A DNA stretch of 64,000 bases from Cephalotus follicularis (lineage: Eukaryota; Streptophyta; Magnoliopsida; Oxalidales; Cephalotaceae): assembly GCA_001972305.1 (NCBI GenBank), contig BDDD01001380.1, forward strand, positions 198,928 through 262,927, read 5' to 3'. The stretch's first letter is position 1, and every line of letters starts with the position of its first letter. This document shows positions 11,804-23,762 of the stretch, piece by piece. Position numbers and translations under genes: made by a program. The notes under the pieces were generated by a model. It searched no databases and was not told where the DNA came from. It saw only the letters and a program-made list of their open reading frames with translations.

Positions 11804-14548
11804 TGTAATACCTTGTTTGTACGTGTGAAAATTTTCGTGCTTTTAATCTGTTTGTTTAGTAATTTGCCTATTTTGTTTTTGTGTATTTATTTTGGGCTGA
11901 TTGATGCCAGCCTTAGTTTTTTTAGTACCTGTCAGAATGTGTATATAGATAAATAAAATTAATTTTATTACATTTTAATTAGTTTTAAATCAGCTTTTAT
12001 TATAAAAATAGTAAAATTGTTTCATTTAAAAATAAAATCTTTAAATTATTTTCTTCTCTCTCTCCTTTATCACCCAATCCCGTTTTCCTCTCCCTCTCAT
12101 AACTCTCTCCCTCTTTCCATCTTCTTCTCCCAAAATCTATCCCTTTTCCTTTATCTTTCCTGAAATGGTCTCTCCTTTCTGTTTAAGTAACCTGTCAGCC
12201 CCTCTTATCATGCCATTCTCTCTCTCTCATTTGGTTGTAGCCGATTCTGCAAGTTGGAAAATTTACTGTGTTCTTCTTGCAGCCTCATCTTCTTAATCAG
12301 GTTTGTTCTCTAATGGTTAGACTTGTGCATTGTTTTGTTTTGATATGTATAACCTTGGCAGATTGTTGAGTCCTTGTGTCCTCCTCTCTCTTTTTCTTGT
12401 GAACAACCGTTGTAATCCTTGGGCATTTTGTGTTCCTCCTACAGTTTTTGTATCGCCATTACAGGTTATTTATCTCATTTTGCTGTGATAGTTTGTCATG
12501 GTTCGTTACAAATCCGTTTGCATGTTCATATAGGCTGTTAGAATATCATTTTTTTAATTCCTGCCACTCTATGTTCTGCCATTGTTTCTGAGACTGCTAA
12601 ATAGCCTTTAGGCGTCTTGTATAGGTTGCATCCTGGTTTTATTAATCAGTGGTTGGTATTTTGACAGTAATTTGGTTACATATCTATGTATGCAATGGAT
12701 TAGAATTCACCTCTCTTTAAGCATAACCACTGTTTACCTATCTCTTATTAATTTCAGTGTTCTTTTACTGTTTTAATACCATATAGAGTCTTGTTTAAAT
12801 GATTGAGATCCTCCGGTAATGTGGTATCCAGGTTTTAATAGAAAATTTGCATAGGATTGTTAGAATTGTGTGTTCAGTCATCCAGAACAGTTGGCTGTTT
12901 CCATGAACAGTCGGCTGTTAGTCATTGTGTAGTCAGTTGTTTTCCTGATTAGTCGAATGCTATACCTTGCACAGTCGACCGGCTGCAGTTCTGCTTTTGT
13001 AGTCGGCTGGCCATGTGGTGTTGTTGACTGCCATGCTTCAAACAGTCGACTAGATTTTGTTACAGTCGGCTGGTGAGTCCAGGAAAATTTCTGCTTTCAA
13101 ATTTCCTTATCCTTTTGTTCTTGGATCGGGGTCTGTTTTAAACACCGTTATACTTCTGATTTGATGTCCGTAATTGTTTCAAATCCTTATATGCACAATT
13201 TCATATTTTATAGATTTTTGTGCTACCGAATGTGCTGTTTAGAAATTGTCGATCTTTTCATAAGGTTATTCTGTGATCGCATAAGCTACGGATACTATCG
13301 TTCTTTGGCTATATTAATCTGTTTTTTTTTTAGACAAATTAGTTTCACCTTTATGATAAATGTACAAATTTTTCTTGTTATCTTCTAATGGTGTTGAAAT
13401 GGGATTTTTCGTTTTCGGATATTTTGTTTTATTTGAATAAAATATGTTTTATTAATAAGTTGAATATTACTGATTTTATAATTTGAGCATGACTTTCACT
13501 ATTGGATGTATGTTAAACGGGTATGACTTTCACCATTGAAAGTATGCTAATTTTGATTGAACAAACATGACTTTCATTTTTGGAAGTATGTTAACTTTTG
13601 AATATAGATATGATTATGATTTTGGATATGTTTAGAAATTGTTTGGAAAAATCTGCTTATGTATTGAATTGCTTTTAAATAAAACAATGTTTTAGCATAG
13701 TGAAATACAGAGAAAAACCTACCTATGAGGTTTTATAGGCATGTTCTTTGGCACAGAGGACATGACACCTACCGTGGCGGTGTGATCGGTCTACGAAGTC
13801 TCTCTTAATATATATCATGATGGTAAGGTATGGATCCTTTTGAGGCGTATAAGACGACTCTAGTTATTGTTGGATTTAGATTTTGGGATTGATTATGTAG
13901 TGCCGTACACGTCGTTCAGGCTACATGTGGGCCTCGAGAACCCCTTACACTTATATATATAAACACTTTGGATCTTTGTATGGAATTATGAAAATTGGAT
14001 AAAGTTATGATTTGAGAAATTATCTTATTCAGAAAATTTGATACTATGCTATTTTGAAAGTTATGAAAATTTTATAACTGTTTTGCTTAAATATTCTTTT
14101 TTACGAATGTTTAACTATGTTAATTTCTGATTTTAAAGTTCAGATATTTTGTTTACCGTTTACTGTTTTATTTTCCTTATCCGTACTGAGGTTTGCTCAG
14201 CCGCGTTTTTGTTTCCATGCGGTAGGTTAACAGGAAAATTGAGGAAATGTGTGATGAGTGAGGTCTACCTATGTTCGAGGATCATCTAGGAGATTGAACC
14301 GTTTATGTTTTTGTTGTCCTATGGTCATGTTAGGTCCTGTCTTTTGAACAATGTTATGCTTTTCAGTTTTTGACTTCGGATTATGATTTTGGTTTATGTT
14401 AAAAGTTGTAGACTATGTTTTCAAATTATGAAATGTTATGTTTAGACCACCACGTATTTTGAATAAAGATAAGTTATGCTTTGAGTTCATGTTTAGATGT
14501 GTTCTTTGTTATGACCAGCAAGGGCTCCCACCGTTCGAGGGTGTTACG
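11804..14548 (+). repeat. Gypsy I 3' LTR (2745 bp)
   Basis: Starts TGTAATACC and ends GGGTGTTACG. The last A of the usual ACA end has become G. It aligns with 4186-6977 and is followed by the target duplication GGTCG. Confidence 0.93.
12885..13075. repeat. GTCGAC-motif array (AGTCGACTG type)
   Basis: Copy of the 5276-5480 array. It has lost one or two motif units (around AGTCGACTGACTCTTG) relative to the 5' LTR, and several CpG cores have become CA or TG forms. Confidence 0.78.
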
Positions 14549-14553
14549 GGTCG

Positions 14554-15720
14554 AGTCAATGTGTCCAGATGGGTTCACCTGATATACCGATTAAAATGAG
14601 GCATAGAATTTCCTTTTAGATTTTGGTGAACGAACTAAGAAATGAGAGTCCACGCAAGTTAAGGAGAGAGCTTTACCGAGTAAGGGGCATGCAAAAGAAG
14701 GAGCAGTTGCTAAGCAATTAGAGTCGACAGTTAGGGGACCCGAGCACGTAAATCATATCAATCAAAGTGACCCTATGTTTTCTTGGTGCCAATCACCAAA
14801 TCATGTTTTTGAAGAATGCCCGAATTATTACGACAATCAGTATTCTCCTAAGAATGTGTCAGCAATGAATCAATACAACCCTTACGATAATACTTACAAT
14901 CCAGGTTGGAGAAATCATCCAAACTTCTCATGGACTCAGGGCAAAACAAGAGAGGTCCCGCAAATTTTTCGGGGCATAATTCAAACTTTTCTGGACAACC
15001 TTCGAGTTTCTCTGCCCAACCTTTTCACTTCGCTGGGCAACCTTCGAGCTTCACTGATTAGTCTGCATCACAACAGACCTTTCAAAGGTTTCCCCAAAGT
15101 TCAAATATTGTCCGACCATCCTTCCCACCACACAACCAGTTTTAAAATCAACAGTCACCTGGATTGTTGAATCAAAGGGAAGATACGTTTAGGATTTCTT
15201 CAGTGTAAAAGAGCATGTGGCTTCTTATGAGCACTATTATGACTAGTCAGTATAACATGGAAAAACAAATTTCACAGCTTGCATCTGCTCTACATGAAAG
15301 AGAGAAAGGCAAAATGCCTTCCCAGCCAGAACCGAATCCGAGGACTGCCATGAACCATCACGCTCACACCCAACAGACACCCAATCCACAAGGTTCCTCT
15401 TCCTCCTAGGGGCCATCAAATCCAAACAATTCTGTTTATGCCCTGAGGAGTGGAAATGAATATCAATAAGCAAATCCAACGAAAAATTTGAGTGAATCGT
15501 TTGTTGAGTCCTCTGCGCATGAAAATTTAAATGAAGAGTTGGTTGACTCATCTGTGCAACTAACAAATTCAAGCTCACAAGAAGGAAATAGGAAAGAGCA
15601 AGAGGAAAAGAATAAGGAACAACCAGCGAAAATACCCGAACGCATATACATTCCAGCAGTTCCTTTTCCAAAGAGATTGGAGAAAAATAAGAAATCCCCA
15701 TCAATGGAAAAATCATAGAA
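14554..15720 (+). pseudogene. gag: Athila I gag, 3' part (zinc finger and tail)
   Basis: Continues the gag broken at 4180. It includes a single CCHC-like knuckle (CQSPNHVFEEC, near 14790-14820) and the Tyr/Asn-rich block NPYDNTYNPGWRNHPNFSW typical of Athila-type gag. It then has a segment near 15250-15300 (NMEKQISQLASALHEREKGK) matching the gag C-terminal region of this lineage, and an acidic linker (15488-15718). Frameshifts (near 14950) and stops (near 15055, 15145, 15407) break it. Confidence 0.85.
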
Positions 15721-16802
15721 ACATTTAAACAAGTCCAAATCAACCTTCCATTGATGGATGCAATTACTCAGGTGCCCTCTTACAAAAAAGTCCTAAAAGA
15801 CTTATGCACTAAAAAGATGATCCTTCAAACTCCGAAAAAGGCTTTCTTGGTAGCGAATATTAGTGCGGTTCTCTCGTAACCCAAGGTACCAAAATATAAA
15901 GACCCTGGTTGTCTGACAATCTCTTGCGTTATCGGCAACACCAAAATTGAACATGCTCTGCTTGATATAGGAGCAAGTGTGAATTTGTTACCATCGTCAG
16001 TATATGAGCAGCTTGGTTTAGGAGAGCTGCATCCGACTATTATGACTTTGTAACTAGTGGATAGGTCTGTGAAAGTGTCGCGAGGAAAAATTGAGGATGT
16101 GTTAATCAAGGTTGGTGATTTTTTCTTTCCTGTCGACTTTGTCGTTTTAGATACCCAACCTGTTGCGAATATAAAATATCAAATCCCAATTATCCTTGGT
16201 AGACCATTCTTGGCCACGAGTAATGCTTTGATCGATTGCCGAAATGGTCTTATGAAGTTGAGTTTTGGAAAGTCGTCAATGGACTTTAATATCTTCCACT
16301 TGGGAAAGCATCCAGCTGATTTTGATGAAGTCTACATGATACATTCGATTCCTGACACCATTGACATGTATTTTAACATTAATTTTGATAAAGACTTCAG
16401 TGAGTGTAAAAGAGAATTCGAGGATATGGAAGCCCTCCAAATAGAATTGTTGATGTGGCTAGAAAATGGGATTATTAACTCCACTTCAGATAGTAAATGG
16501 GATCATTTATCCCACCTCACTCGCAAAATTGTCACGCCTGACCAAACATACTTTGACATAGATTTTGATAGCAACTTCAATAAATGTTTAAGGGAATTTG
16601 AGGAACTGGAGGTCACCCAAAAGGAGATTTTGAGTTGGTTGGATGATGGGATCATTTATCCAATTTAAGATGTTCAATGGGACGCTCTGTCTCATTTCAT
16701 TCACAAGGGTAGCACACATTCCCACCCTCAAACATTCCTCGAAAATGACTTTTTTAAGACTATTGGTCAAACAGGATGAAGGGTGTGCATTATAAATGAT
16801 CA
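15721..16802 (+). pseudogene. pol: Athila I protease and protease-RT linker
   Basis: Aspartic protease of Athila type: LDIGASVNLLP near 15961-15995 is the catalytic D-x-G loop, and the flap and hydrophobic region follow (GDFFFPVDFVVLDTQPV, IILGRPFLAT). Stops occur near 15878 and 16051. After the protease the frame (16057-16668) carries a roughly 60-residue acidic segment present twice in tandem, and a third partial copy follows. It ends in a fragment resembling the N-terminus of reverse transcriptase (GIIYPI, then a stop at 16666). Confidence 0.85.
16384..16743 (+). repeat. 180-bp in-frame tandem duplication in Athila I pol
   Basis: Units at 16384-16563 and 16564-16743 encode similar peptides (ECKREFEDME...WLENGII and KCLREFEELE...WLDDGII). 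Each is followed by a W-D-x-LSH motif and then by QT-F/Y-x-x-x-DF, which starts the next unit. A partial third unit starts near 16727. The copies have diverged strongly, so the duplication is old. Confidence 0.65.
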
Positions 16803-17045
16803 AATGTTTGACTGGCTGGCTGGCCATGACTCTTCTGGTTTTCATGATGGTTTTTACTGGTGGAAATCTTATTGGGATGGTGCTTACATTGTAAAAATTG
16901 TTTTCTCATATTATGTGTTTAAGTTTTTTAAGCCAGGTACAGAAGATGCTTTCAAAGAGAATGGGTAGCGCTTGAAAAAGTTTCTCGAGTTTCCAACTGC
17001 ACCGATGGAAGAGGCCATGGACTTTCATGAGCCTCCATTATCGTA
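16743..17045 (+). pseudogene. pol: Athila I remnant: RT fragment joined to integrase C-terminus
   Basis: Short pieces of the reverse transcriptase palm (a TG-x-RVCI fragment near 16770-16792 and QMFDWLAGHDS near 16800-16835) are followed at once by the integrase C-terminal domain (WDGAYIVKIVFSYYV, then FKPGTEDAFKENG and RLKKFLEFPTAPMEE after a stop at 16966). Most of RT, all RNase H and the integrase core are missing. At least two internal deletions made this remnant. Confidence 0.75.
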
Positions 17046-17901
17046 TTTGGTGAACCCTACCCCTATTGTTTGTTTATTTATTACATTGTTTCATATATAT
17101 TTCTTGATCATTCATTGTTATTTTTATAGTTGATTTTTATTACATTGTGGATAATGCAAGGTTACAAAGTTTAAGTATATGTATTTAGAAATAATAGAAA
17201 ACCCCATAGGAGAAATAATAAAAATTCCGTTTTCAAGAAAAAAAAAAGAGGAATACATCTCAAGGTAGGAGTTATAAAAATGAATAAATAAAAATTGACC
17301 GATCTTGTGTGTTTTCAAAGTTTCATTGATCTTGTGAGGAGAAAGATAAAGAATTGTTGTTCTTGCATATATATATAAGGAAGAAAAAGAAAAATATATA
17401 TATTTTACCACTTTTAATTTAGTCTTGGTCTGTAACCTATTTTATTCGAGTAAGTAAACCTTAGGGGTGTTCTACACCTAGTTCCTTAAAGCCAACTGGT
17501 TTGAGAGTAATTGGTCCAAAGCTTAAAAGGTTAAGACATTACACGAATTTAAGTTGGTAAAATTTTCATTGATCTCATGTGCAAATTGTAAAACCTAACG
17601 CTACTTAGTAATTTGGGTGTCTGGTGTATACTCCATCCATGTCATTCAAGCTAGCAGTAGTGAAGGAATGAGATCAATGAAAGAAAAGGAAAAAGGAAAT
17701 GTGTGAGTGCTAAAGTTCCTTGTCTGACTGCGAAGTAAGATCTTATGTTAATGAGAATGTATATTTTGATTGGTAAAAAGTGTGGAATAATAGAAAAATT
17801 TAGTGAGACTCCTTAATTGAGATGTGTTACGATTCTAGAACTTTGAGCAAGATAATAAAATTCAAGTATGGGGATGTCTATGAATTTTTTAGGTGGAAAT
17901 A
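17046..17901 (+). other. Athila I 3' untranslated region, first part
   Basis: AT-rich, non-coding, with poly-A runs and TA-rich stretches (near 17370-17402). It contains a purine stretch AAGTATGGGGATG near 17866 that resembles an Athila polypurine tract, but the region continues beyond the solo LTR and a better-placed tract is at 20501-20521. No gene seen. Confidence 0.6.
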
Positions 17902-18085
17902 CATTTTGTAATGAACGGAATTTTCATCAAAGTGTTGTTTGATGAAAATTCGTTTGCTCTAAGTCTTACGTATGTCATGGAAAGATGTTGTGTGGCATTG
18001 TATCATGTTTTCGTCATGTTTTGTATGCTTGGTCATGAATGTTTGGCTGAAAGAGTAGACTGCAAGAGATAAGCATCGGAAAAAC

Positions 18086-18535
18086 AGAGTAAAGCGCCGA
18101 CGGTGTGTGGTTAAGCGGCGACGCTTTAAGGTTACCCACTAAACTGTCGACAGGATGCTTCAAACGTCGACAAGCCAAGACAAAGTCACCTAACGTGCCG
18201 ACGGTTTGATGAAAGCGGCGACGCTTTGAAGGTAACCTTCGACGCTTAGAGCTCTCCCAATGCCGGTTAAAAACAAAGAGTTTTGAACTCTGACACTTTT
18301 CCCAAACCGACGACGCTTGGACGAAAGCGGCGACGCTTGGTGCAACAGACAATGCTCCAAATGTAAGCTTCGGCGCTTTGAAAGTCAAGTGTTTAGGTTG
18401 ACCTGGACGAGAATCGTAAGCGGCGACGCTTTGGAGGGAAGCGTCAGCGCTTTGCCCTGCGTCAGAGTTGAAGAACTTGGAACAAACCCGTAAGCGGCGA
18501 CGCTTAGCAGAGAAGCGCCGACGTTTTAGTCGGTA
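18086..18535. repeat. GTCGAC-motif array (AAGCGGCGACG type)
   Basis: More than fifteen cores, chiefly AAGCGGCGACGCTT, AAGCGTCGACG and CGCCGACGGT, over 450 bp. It lies upstream of the TATA box of S1. A 177-codon minus-strand open frame with KRRR repeats spans it and is a product of the repeat. Confidence 0.8.
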
Positions 18536-18742
18536 GATAGGTTGCAAAATCTAACTTTTTGTCCTTTTGTGGGTTAATTTTATTAATTATGGACAAGTAT
18601 CAAGCCAGAGAGAGAGAAGGCCATATATTTTTATGTTTAGATGCCATGTGTCACAATTGGATTGGTTGAATTTATGCACATGGGCAACTAAGAGTGATGA
18701 GTCATGAGAGAGAGGGAGAGACTTGCCTCCCAAGTAAACAAT

Positions 18743-18752
18743 CTATTTAAGG
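18743..18752 (+). promoter_or_regulatory. TATA box of solo LTR S1
   Basis: CTATTTAAGG lies about 200 bp after the motif array and before a GA-rich leader (18765-18850). Confidence 0.5.
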
Positions 18753-20285
18753 ACAATGAGGGCTGAATTCAGTGATTTTGGCTGAAGAAGGAAGAGCTTT
18801 CTGCTGGGAATAAGTGGAGAATTCAGCAAAGAGAGAGAGAAAGGAAATCTAAAGCAAAGTAAGGAAATTCTATACCCATTTTCACCGAAGTTTCCCCTGT
18901 TTTACTTCCAGTTTTATAATAGATTGTTTTATTCATATCTTGCCTAATTCTTAATGAATTTCTGAATGGTTTAATGTTTTGGAAACTACAAGATGTCTAC
19001 TTTAACTGTTATATTTTATGCATCTCAAAATTCTGTCAAATTCTTGATGAAAAGCCATGTTTCCTTTTACTGCTTCTGTATTGTTAGAACAAGGAACCAA
19101 CCACTTTAAAATTCATAATAGATTCGATTCTCAACCAATTTTTATTAACTTGAGCTTTCTGAATTCGTGAAGATATCTACTTTAACTTTGGTGTTTTGAG
19201 TTTTCTATGAAAGTGCTTATTTCTATATGAAAAATCTGTTTTAGAAAAGTGATGCAAAACTGTTTTATAAATGCGTTGAGTTAAGTACTCAAAGAAATGA
19301 GAAATGTTTAATGAATTGTGAAATGAAATGAATGCTTATGTATGGAAAACCAGTTTTAAGAATGTTGTACGCTAATGTTTTATAAATGCTTTGAGCTGAT
19401 TACTCAAAGTATTAAGGAATGTTTTATGAAATGGTTTTATGAAATGGAAAAAGGTAACGAACTGAGATGAACAACTACTGGATTGCGATCCAGGGAGGAT
19501 TAATCCAGTAAGGATTAATGTTAATGGAGAGAAATGCTCACGGACATGCATGTGATGTAAGGATAGTAATCGGGGAGTGCACAATGCCCCGGTGAAGCGG
19601 AATGAAATGGTTCAATTGGGTTCGTTAACCCCTCAGTTATGTATGAAATGTTCTGATTCATGAAATATGATCAGAAAAAGGAAAGGAATATGAAATGTTC
19701 TGGTTGTATATCAGAAAAGGGTTTTAATGATGCTTTGAAATGTATGATGTTGAAACTTCTATGTTTTATGAAATGTTATAGCTATATGTTATGACTAGAG
19801 AAAGGTTATGATGAAATGTGTTTACTATGAAAACATTTTACTGGGCTATTTAAAGCTCATTCCTTTCAATGTTTGTTTTCAAAAAAAATGTTTTCAAGAA
19901 AGAATTGAATAAAGAATGCGAGCTATAGAGGGAGCTCTTAAGAAGAGATTTTGGAATGAAAATGTACTATGCAATAGTGGTTGCATAAAATGCTTTGACA
20001 TGTAATAAGACAATGTTTTTCCGCTGTATTATATGTTATGATAAAAGATGATCCTGTGTAAATGTATAAGAACGTTATGGTTAATGACATCTTTAGATAA
20101 GATGAGAATATTTAAAGCTTAAATTCAAGGTTAAGTATTATGTTGGAACGCATGATGTTAATGATGTATGTTAGCTTTAGACAAGAGTGCTAAAGGATGA
20201 AACGTTTCACCCCAACGTAACGCACCGACTCCTCGAGGTTCACCTTGCGTGTTTAGAGGACTCGGATAAGGGGCGTTGCACATTT

Positions 20286-20521
20286 AACCTGCTAGCAAAG
20301 TTAAAATGAACTGAATATTGTGTGTTTACTCTTTGAAAACACTCACGAGAGAAAACTCGTCCACTAGGGCCACCTAGGGGTTTAAAGGCTTGTTGCATAC
20401 GTTAAATGCAATCGTGATTCCTACGAAAGTGAGTTATGGTTTTCGTTTATGTTTTTGATTTCTTGTTTAGCTTTCCACTTTGTTTTCTTGAGGATAAACA
20501 AAGTTTAAGTATGTGAGTATT
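20286..20521 (+). other. Athila I 3' UTR end with polypurine tract
   Basis: After the CATTT duplication the Athila I sequence resumes. CTTGAGGATAAACAAAG followed by TTTAAGTATGTGAGTATT (up to 20521) corresponds to the conserved tract that precedes Athila 3' LTRs; the purine run has decayed. The LTR starts next. Confidence 0.65.
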
Positions 20522-21083
20522 TGTTTTGGCATAAAAATGTGTTATTTTTAATGATCTATTTGTTATATTTTTAAGCTTGGAATCGACTATTTTGGTTGTT
20601 TTTATTTGATTTTCAGGTACAAGGCTAAAAAGATCAAAATGCATGAATAGTAGTCAAATTGGTGTGAATTGAAGATAAAAAACAAAATCAAAGTTTGAAG
20701 AATTGATAATTTTCAGTAGAAAACAAGGCAAAGCGTCGACTGTTTCATATTTAGCATCGACGCTTAGATATTGAGCACTGACTGATTACACTTTAGCGTT
20801 GACACCTAAACGTGTAAAGCAACTTCCAAAACTCTCTGTACTAAATCGTTGAAGGGGTCCAAGAAAGCGTCGACGATTAACACTGCAAACTGAATATACA
20901 AGTCGACGTTTAGCGCCTTCAACATATTAAAGTGTCAACACCAAAGCAACAAACCGTCGACGCCCAGAGGATAAGCGTCGACGCTTACGACGCCAAACAA
21001 CAAAAAATGGAAAGTTTTGGATTTTTATTCAGATTGTAATTATGTCAACTTTATTTCCGTTTTTATGCATGTTTAATTTTATA
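20522..21083 (+). repeat. Athila I 3' LTR, truncated
   Basis: Starts TGTTTTGGCATAAAAATGTG and is homologous to the Athila solo LTR at 56907 (TGTTTAGCATAAAA). Shared landmarks are a GATTTTCAGGTACAA block, the motif array and ATTCCGTTTTTATGCAT near the right edge. About half of the expected 1.05 kb is present. It breaks in a TA-repeat at about 21078-21090, where gypsy II coding sequence begins, so the rest of the LTR is deleted. Confidence 0.82.
20729..20990. repeat. GTCGAC-motif array (AAGCGTCGACG type)
   Basis: About ten cores (AAGCGTCGAC, TAGCATCGACGC, AGTCGACG, AGTGTCAACACC) over 260 bp in the Athila I LTR, upstream of where its TATA box would be. Confidence 0.78.
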
Positions 21084-21090
21084 TATATAT

Positions 21091-23073
21091 ATGAAAGGAG
21101 GCCGGCAAAAACAGTGTGTTACCTCTGAATGGGTGTGTAGGTCTTGTGCCATTGAGATTTCGAGCCATATTCTTCCAGCAGATCTTATAGTATTGCCGAT
21201 GGGTGATCTTGATGTAATCCTTGGAATGGATTGGTTGTCGACACACTATGCATGTATGGATTGTAACAGGAAGGTCGTAACCTTCCATATGCCAGGCCAG
21301 TCTCCATTCCAGTTTATTGGAACCTTAAAGCATCAGTTAGCTCGGATGATATCCGTTAAGCTTTTGAAACAAGGTTGTGAAGCTTACCTGGCACATGTTA
21401 CATATGGTAGTAGATGGATGACAAAGTTAGAAGATGTCCCGGTTGTTTGTGAGTACCCAGACGTATTTCCAAAAGAATTAACATCCTTGCCTCCCGAGAA
21501 AGAGGTAGAGTTTGCCATAGACCTATTACCAGGGACAACATCCATATCGAGAGCTTCCTATCGGATGGCCCCTCCTGAATTAAAGGAATTGAAAGTACAA
21601 TTATAGGAGTTACTCGATAAAGGTTTCATTAGACCGGGTGTGTCTCAATGGGGAGCGTCGGTCTTATTTGTCAAGAAGAAAGATGGGTCATTGCGAATGT
21701 GCATTGATTATCGACAGCTCAATAAGGTCACTATTAAGAATAAGTATCCGCTGGAGCATATTGATGAATTATTTGATCAAACTGAAAGGATCTTCAATAT
21801 TTTCTAAATTGGATCTAAGATCAGGATATCATCAGCTCAAAGTTAAAGCATAAGACATACCAAAGACAACATTCAGATCACGATATAGACATTATGAATT
21901 AGTGGTAATGCCGTTCGGGGTGACTAATACCCCTGCCGCGTTTATGAGTTTGATGAAACAAATATTCAGTCCATATCTTGACCAATTTATGGTGGTCTTC
22001 ATTGATGATATCCTAGTATATTCTAAGTCTATGGAGGAACATGGAAGGCATCTGCACTTGGCATTGCAAACTCTTAGAGACATTCGTTATATGCCAAGTT
22101 TAGTAAATGTGAATTATGGTTGTCAGAGGAAACGTTTCTTGGTCATGTTATATCCAGTGCCGGATTATCGGTAGATTGATCCAAGATAGAAGTAGTAAAG
22201 GACTAGAAACGACCAACGAATGTGATGGAAGTCCGAAGCTTTCTAGGTTTAGCAGGTTATTACCGTCGTTTTGTTGAAGGGTTTTCACGGATAGCTATAC
22301 CTCTGACTCGATTGATGCAGAAGAATATAGCGTTTATTTTCGAATGATGATTGTGAACGGAGCTTCCAATAGTTGAAACATCGTTTGATTTCTGCGCTAA
22401 TCGTGGCCTTGCTACAAGGCAATGAAGGTTTTGTTATCTACATTGATGCTTCAGGAAATGGCTTGGGGTGTGTCCTGATACAGAATGGAAGGGTGATCGC
22501 TTACGCCTCAAGGAAATTGAAGCCCCATGAAGAGAATTATACGACTCACGACCTGGAGTTGGAAGCAATAGTCTTTATGCTGCATAAATGTAGGCACTAT
22601 CTGTACGGTACGAAGTTAGAGGTGCATATTGATCAAAGGAGCTTGAAGTATCTATTCTCACAGAAAGACCTGAATATGAGACAAAGAAGATGGATGGAAT
22701 TGCTCAATGATTATAACTGTAAAATACAGTACCATCCGGGCAAATCTAATATGGTCGTTGATGCTTTGAGTCGTCGATAAGCTTGCCTAACGATTGTTCA
22801 TATCCAGACACGTCCTTGGTTGGTGGACAGAATTAGAGAAGCTCAAAGTTCAGATGCAGCCCTGCTTAAATTGGCCTTGAATGGACAACGAGGATTGAAG
22901 CCTAATTTCTCAATTCAAAGTAACGGTTTAATCCAATATCAAGGTAGAATTTGTGTTTCCAACGACAAAGAATTGAAGGATGAGCTTTTAACACAGGCCC
23001 ATTGCTCCAGCTTCTCCGTACATCCGGGAAGTACAAAGATGTACCGAGACTTAAACCTAAATTATTGGTGGAG
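21091..23073 (+). pseudogene. pol: Gypsy II pol: protease end, RT, RNase H, integrase start
   Basis: The catalytic loop of the protease is lost; the C-terminal part remains (DLDVILGMDWLSTHYA). Reverse transcriptase begins near 21424 (YPDVFPKEL) and holds FIDDILVYS near 21998-22024. RNase H has DASGNGLGC near 22444 and [12 protein letters not shown] near 22680. Integrase zinc region starts near 22990 ([18 protein letters not shown]). A TAG at 21604, a one-base insertion near 21785, a stop at 21851, a frameshift near 22085, and stops near 22171, 22204 and 22347 break it. It stops at 23073 where the copia element entered and resumes at 30113. Confidence 0.9.
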
Positions 23074-23194
23074 TGGTGACATTTACATGTTACAATTTTG
23101 GTTTTAATGATAACAAAACCTAACTTGTTTGTTGATGTGAAGGAAAGTTTAAATGTAACAAACAAGTCAAGTTGAACTTAAAACAAGCAGAATA

Positions 23195-23650
23195 TGCAGA
23201 ACAGTCCTATTGGCGTCAATGTGCTGGGTTTGCATATGTGTTCTGGGGTTTGCAAGATGATCTTTATCAACACCCTGATGTTTCTCGTCAACATGCTGGG
23301 AATTCTGATTTTGGCGTCAACGCCATAAGGAAGACGTCAACGCCAAAGGGTGCAAATATAATCCAGTGACTTAAACGTTAACGTGAAGACATATTGGCGA
23401 CAACACCTATAAGGAAGACATCAACGCCAACATTAGACGTCAACGCAAAAGGATGCACAAATCTCAAATTGACTTAGATGTCAAAGCAGAAGAAGAATGA
23501 AGTCAACACAAAAGGATATTCACGTCAACGCCATGCTTGCACGTCAATGTGAATAAAGCATAAATCAGACAAGTAGCAATGGAGTAACCAAAGGAGTTAA
23601 CGCAATTAGAGATAGACGTCAATGCCATGCGTACACGATGACGCCAAAGA
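23195..23650. repeat. GTCAAC-motif array (GGCGTCAACGCC type)
   Basis: About eighteen cores, such as GGCGTCAACGCC, GACGTCAACGCC and ACGTCAATG, 15-35 bp apart, upstream of the TATA box. Each core contains GTCAA, the complement of the W-box core TTGAC. Confidence 0.82.
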
Positions 23651-23762
23651 CAATCAAACACAAAAATCTGTAAAATTTGAAGGTTTTGAAATGGTGAGAA
23701 CTTTCCCTAGATAACTCCAAAGGATCCTTGACAAATGCAACGGCTATATGACTATAAAGAAA

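Larger units (their letters stand above)
4186..14548 (+). mobile_element. Gypsy I: complete but decayed Ty3/gypsy chromovirus
   Basis: A 10,363-bp element with LTRs at 4186-6977 and 11804-14548, both starting TGTAATA and ending TGTTAC[A/G]. It is flanked by the 5-bp duplication GGTCG (4181-4185 and 14549-14553). It has a primer-binding site, gag, pol in the order protease, reverse transcriptase, RNase H, integrase, and a polypurine tract. The order, long LTRs (about 2.75 kb) and chromodomain-like integrase tail fit the Tekay/Del clade. At least seven in-frame stops plus frameshifts make it non-autonomous. It inserted into Athila I gag. Confidence 0.93.
17907..20280 (+). mobile_element. Solo LTR S1, chromovirus type (2374 bp)
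   Basis: Starts TGTAATGAACGG and ends GGGGCGTTGCA. It is flanked by a perfect 5-bp duplication CATTT (17902-17906 and 20281-20285). No internal coding region follows, so one LTR was left after LTR-LTR recombination. Its first 35 bp resemble the start of the gypsy III LTR (TTTTCAT-AAAGTGT). It carries a GTCGAC-motif array, then a TATA box and GA-rich leader. Confidence 0.92.

Noticed and set aside
17866..17876. Purine run AAGTATGGGG as the Athila I polypurine tract
   Set aside because: The sequence after it does not match the Athila LTR start; the LTR homologous to S4 starts at 20522 after a second tract.
18014..18547. 177-codon minus-strand open frame with repeated KRRR motifs
   Set aside because: It follows the GTCGAC/GGCGACGC array exactly; the Lys/Arg repeats are the array read in one frame. 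No start context or family likeness.
23195..23650. Regularly spaced short repeats resembling a CRISPR array
   Set aside because: Repeats are 9-14 bp, imperfect, and irregularly spaced, inside a plant LTR with a TATA box; CRISPR does not occur in plants.
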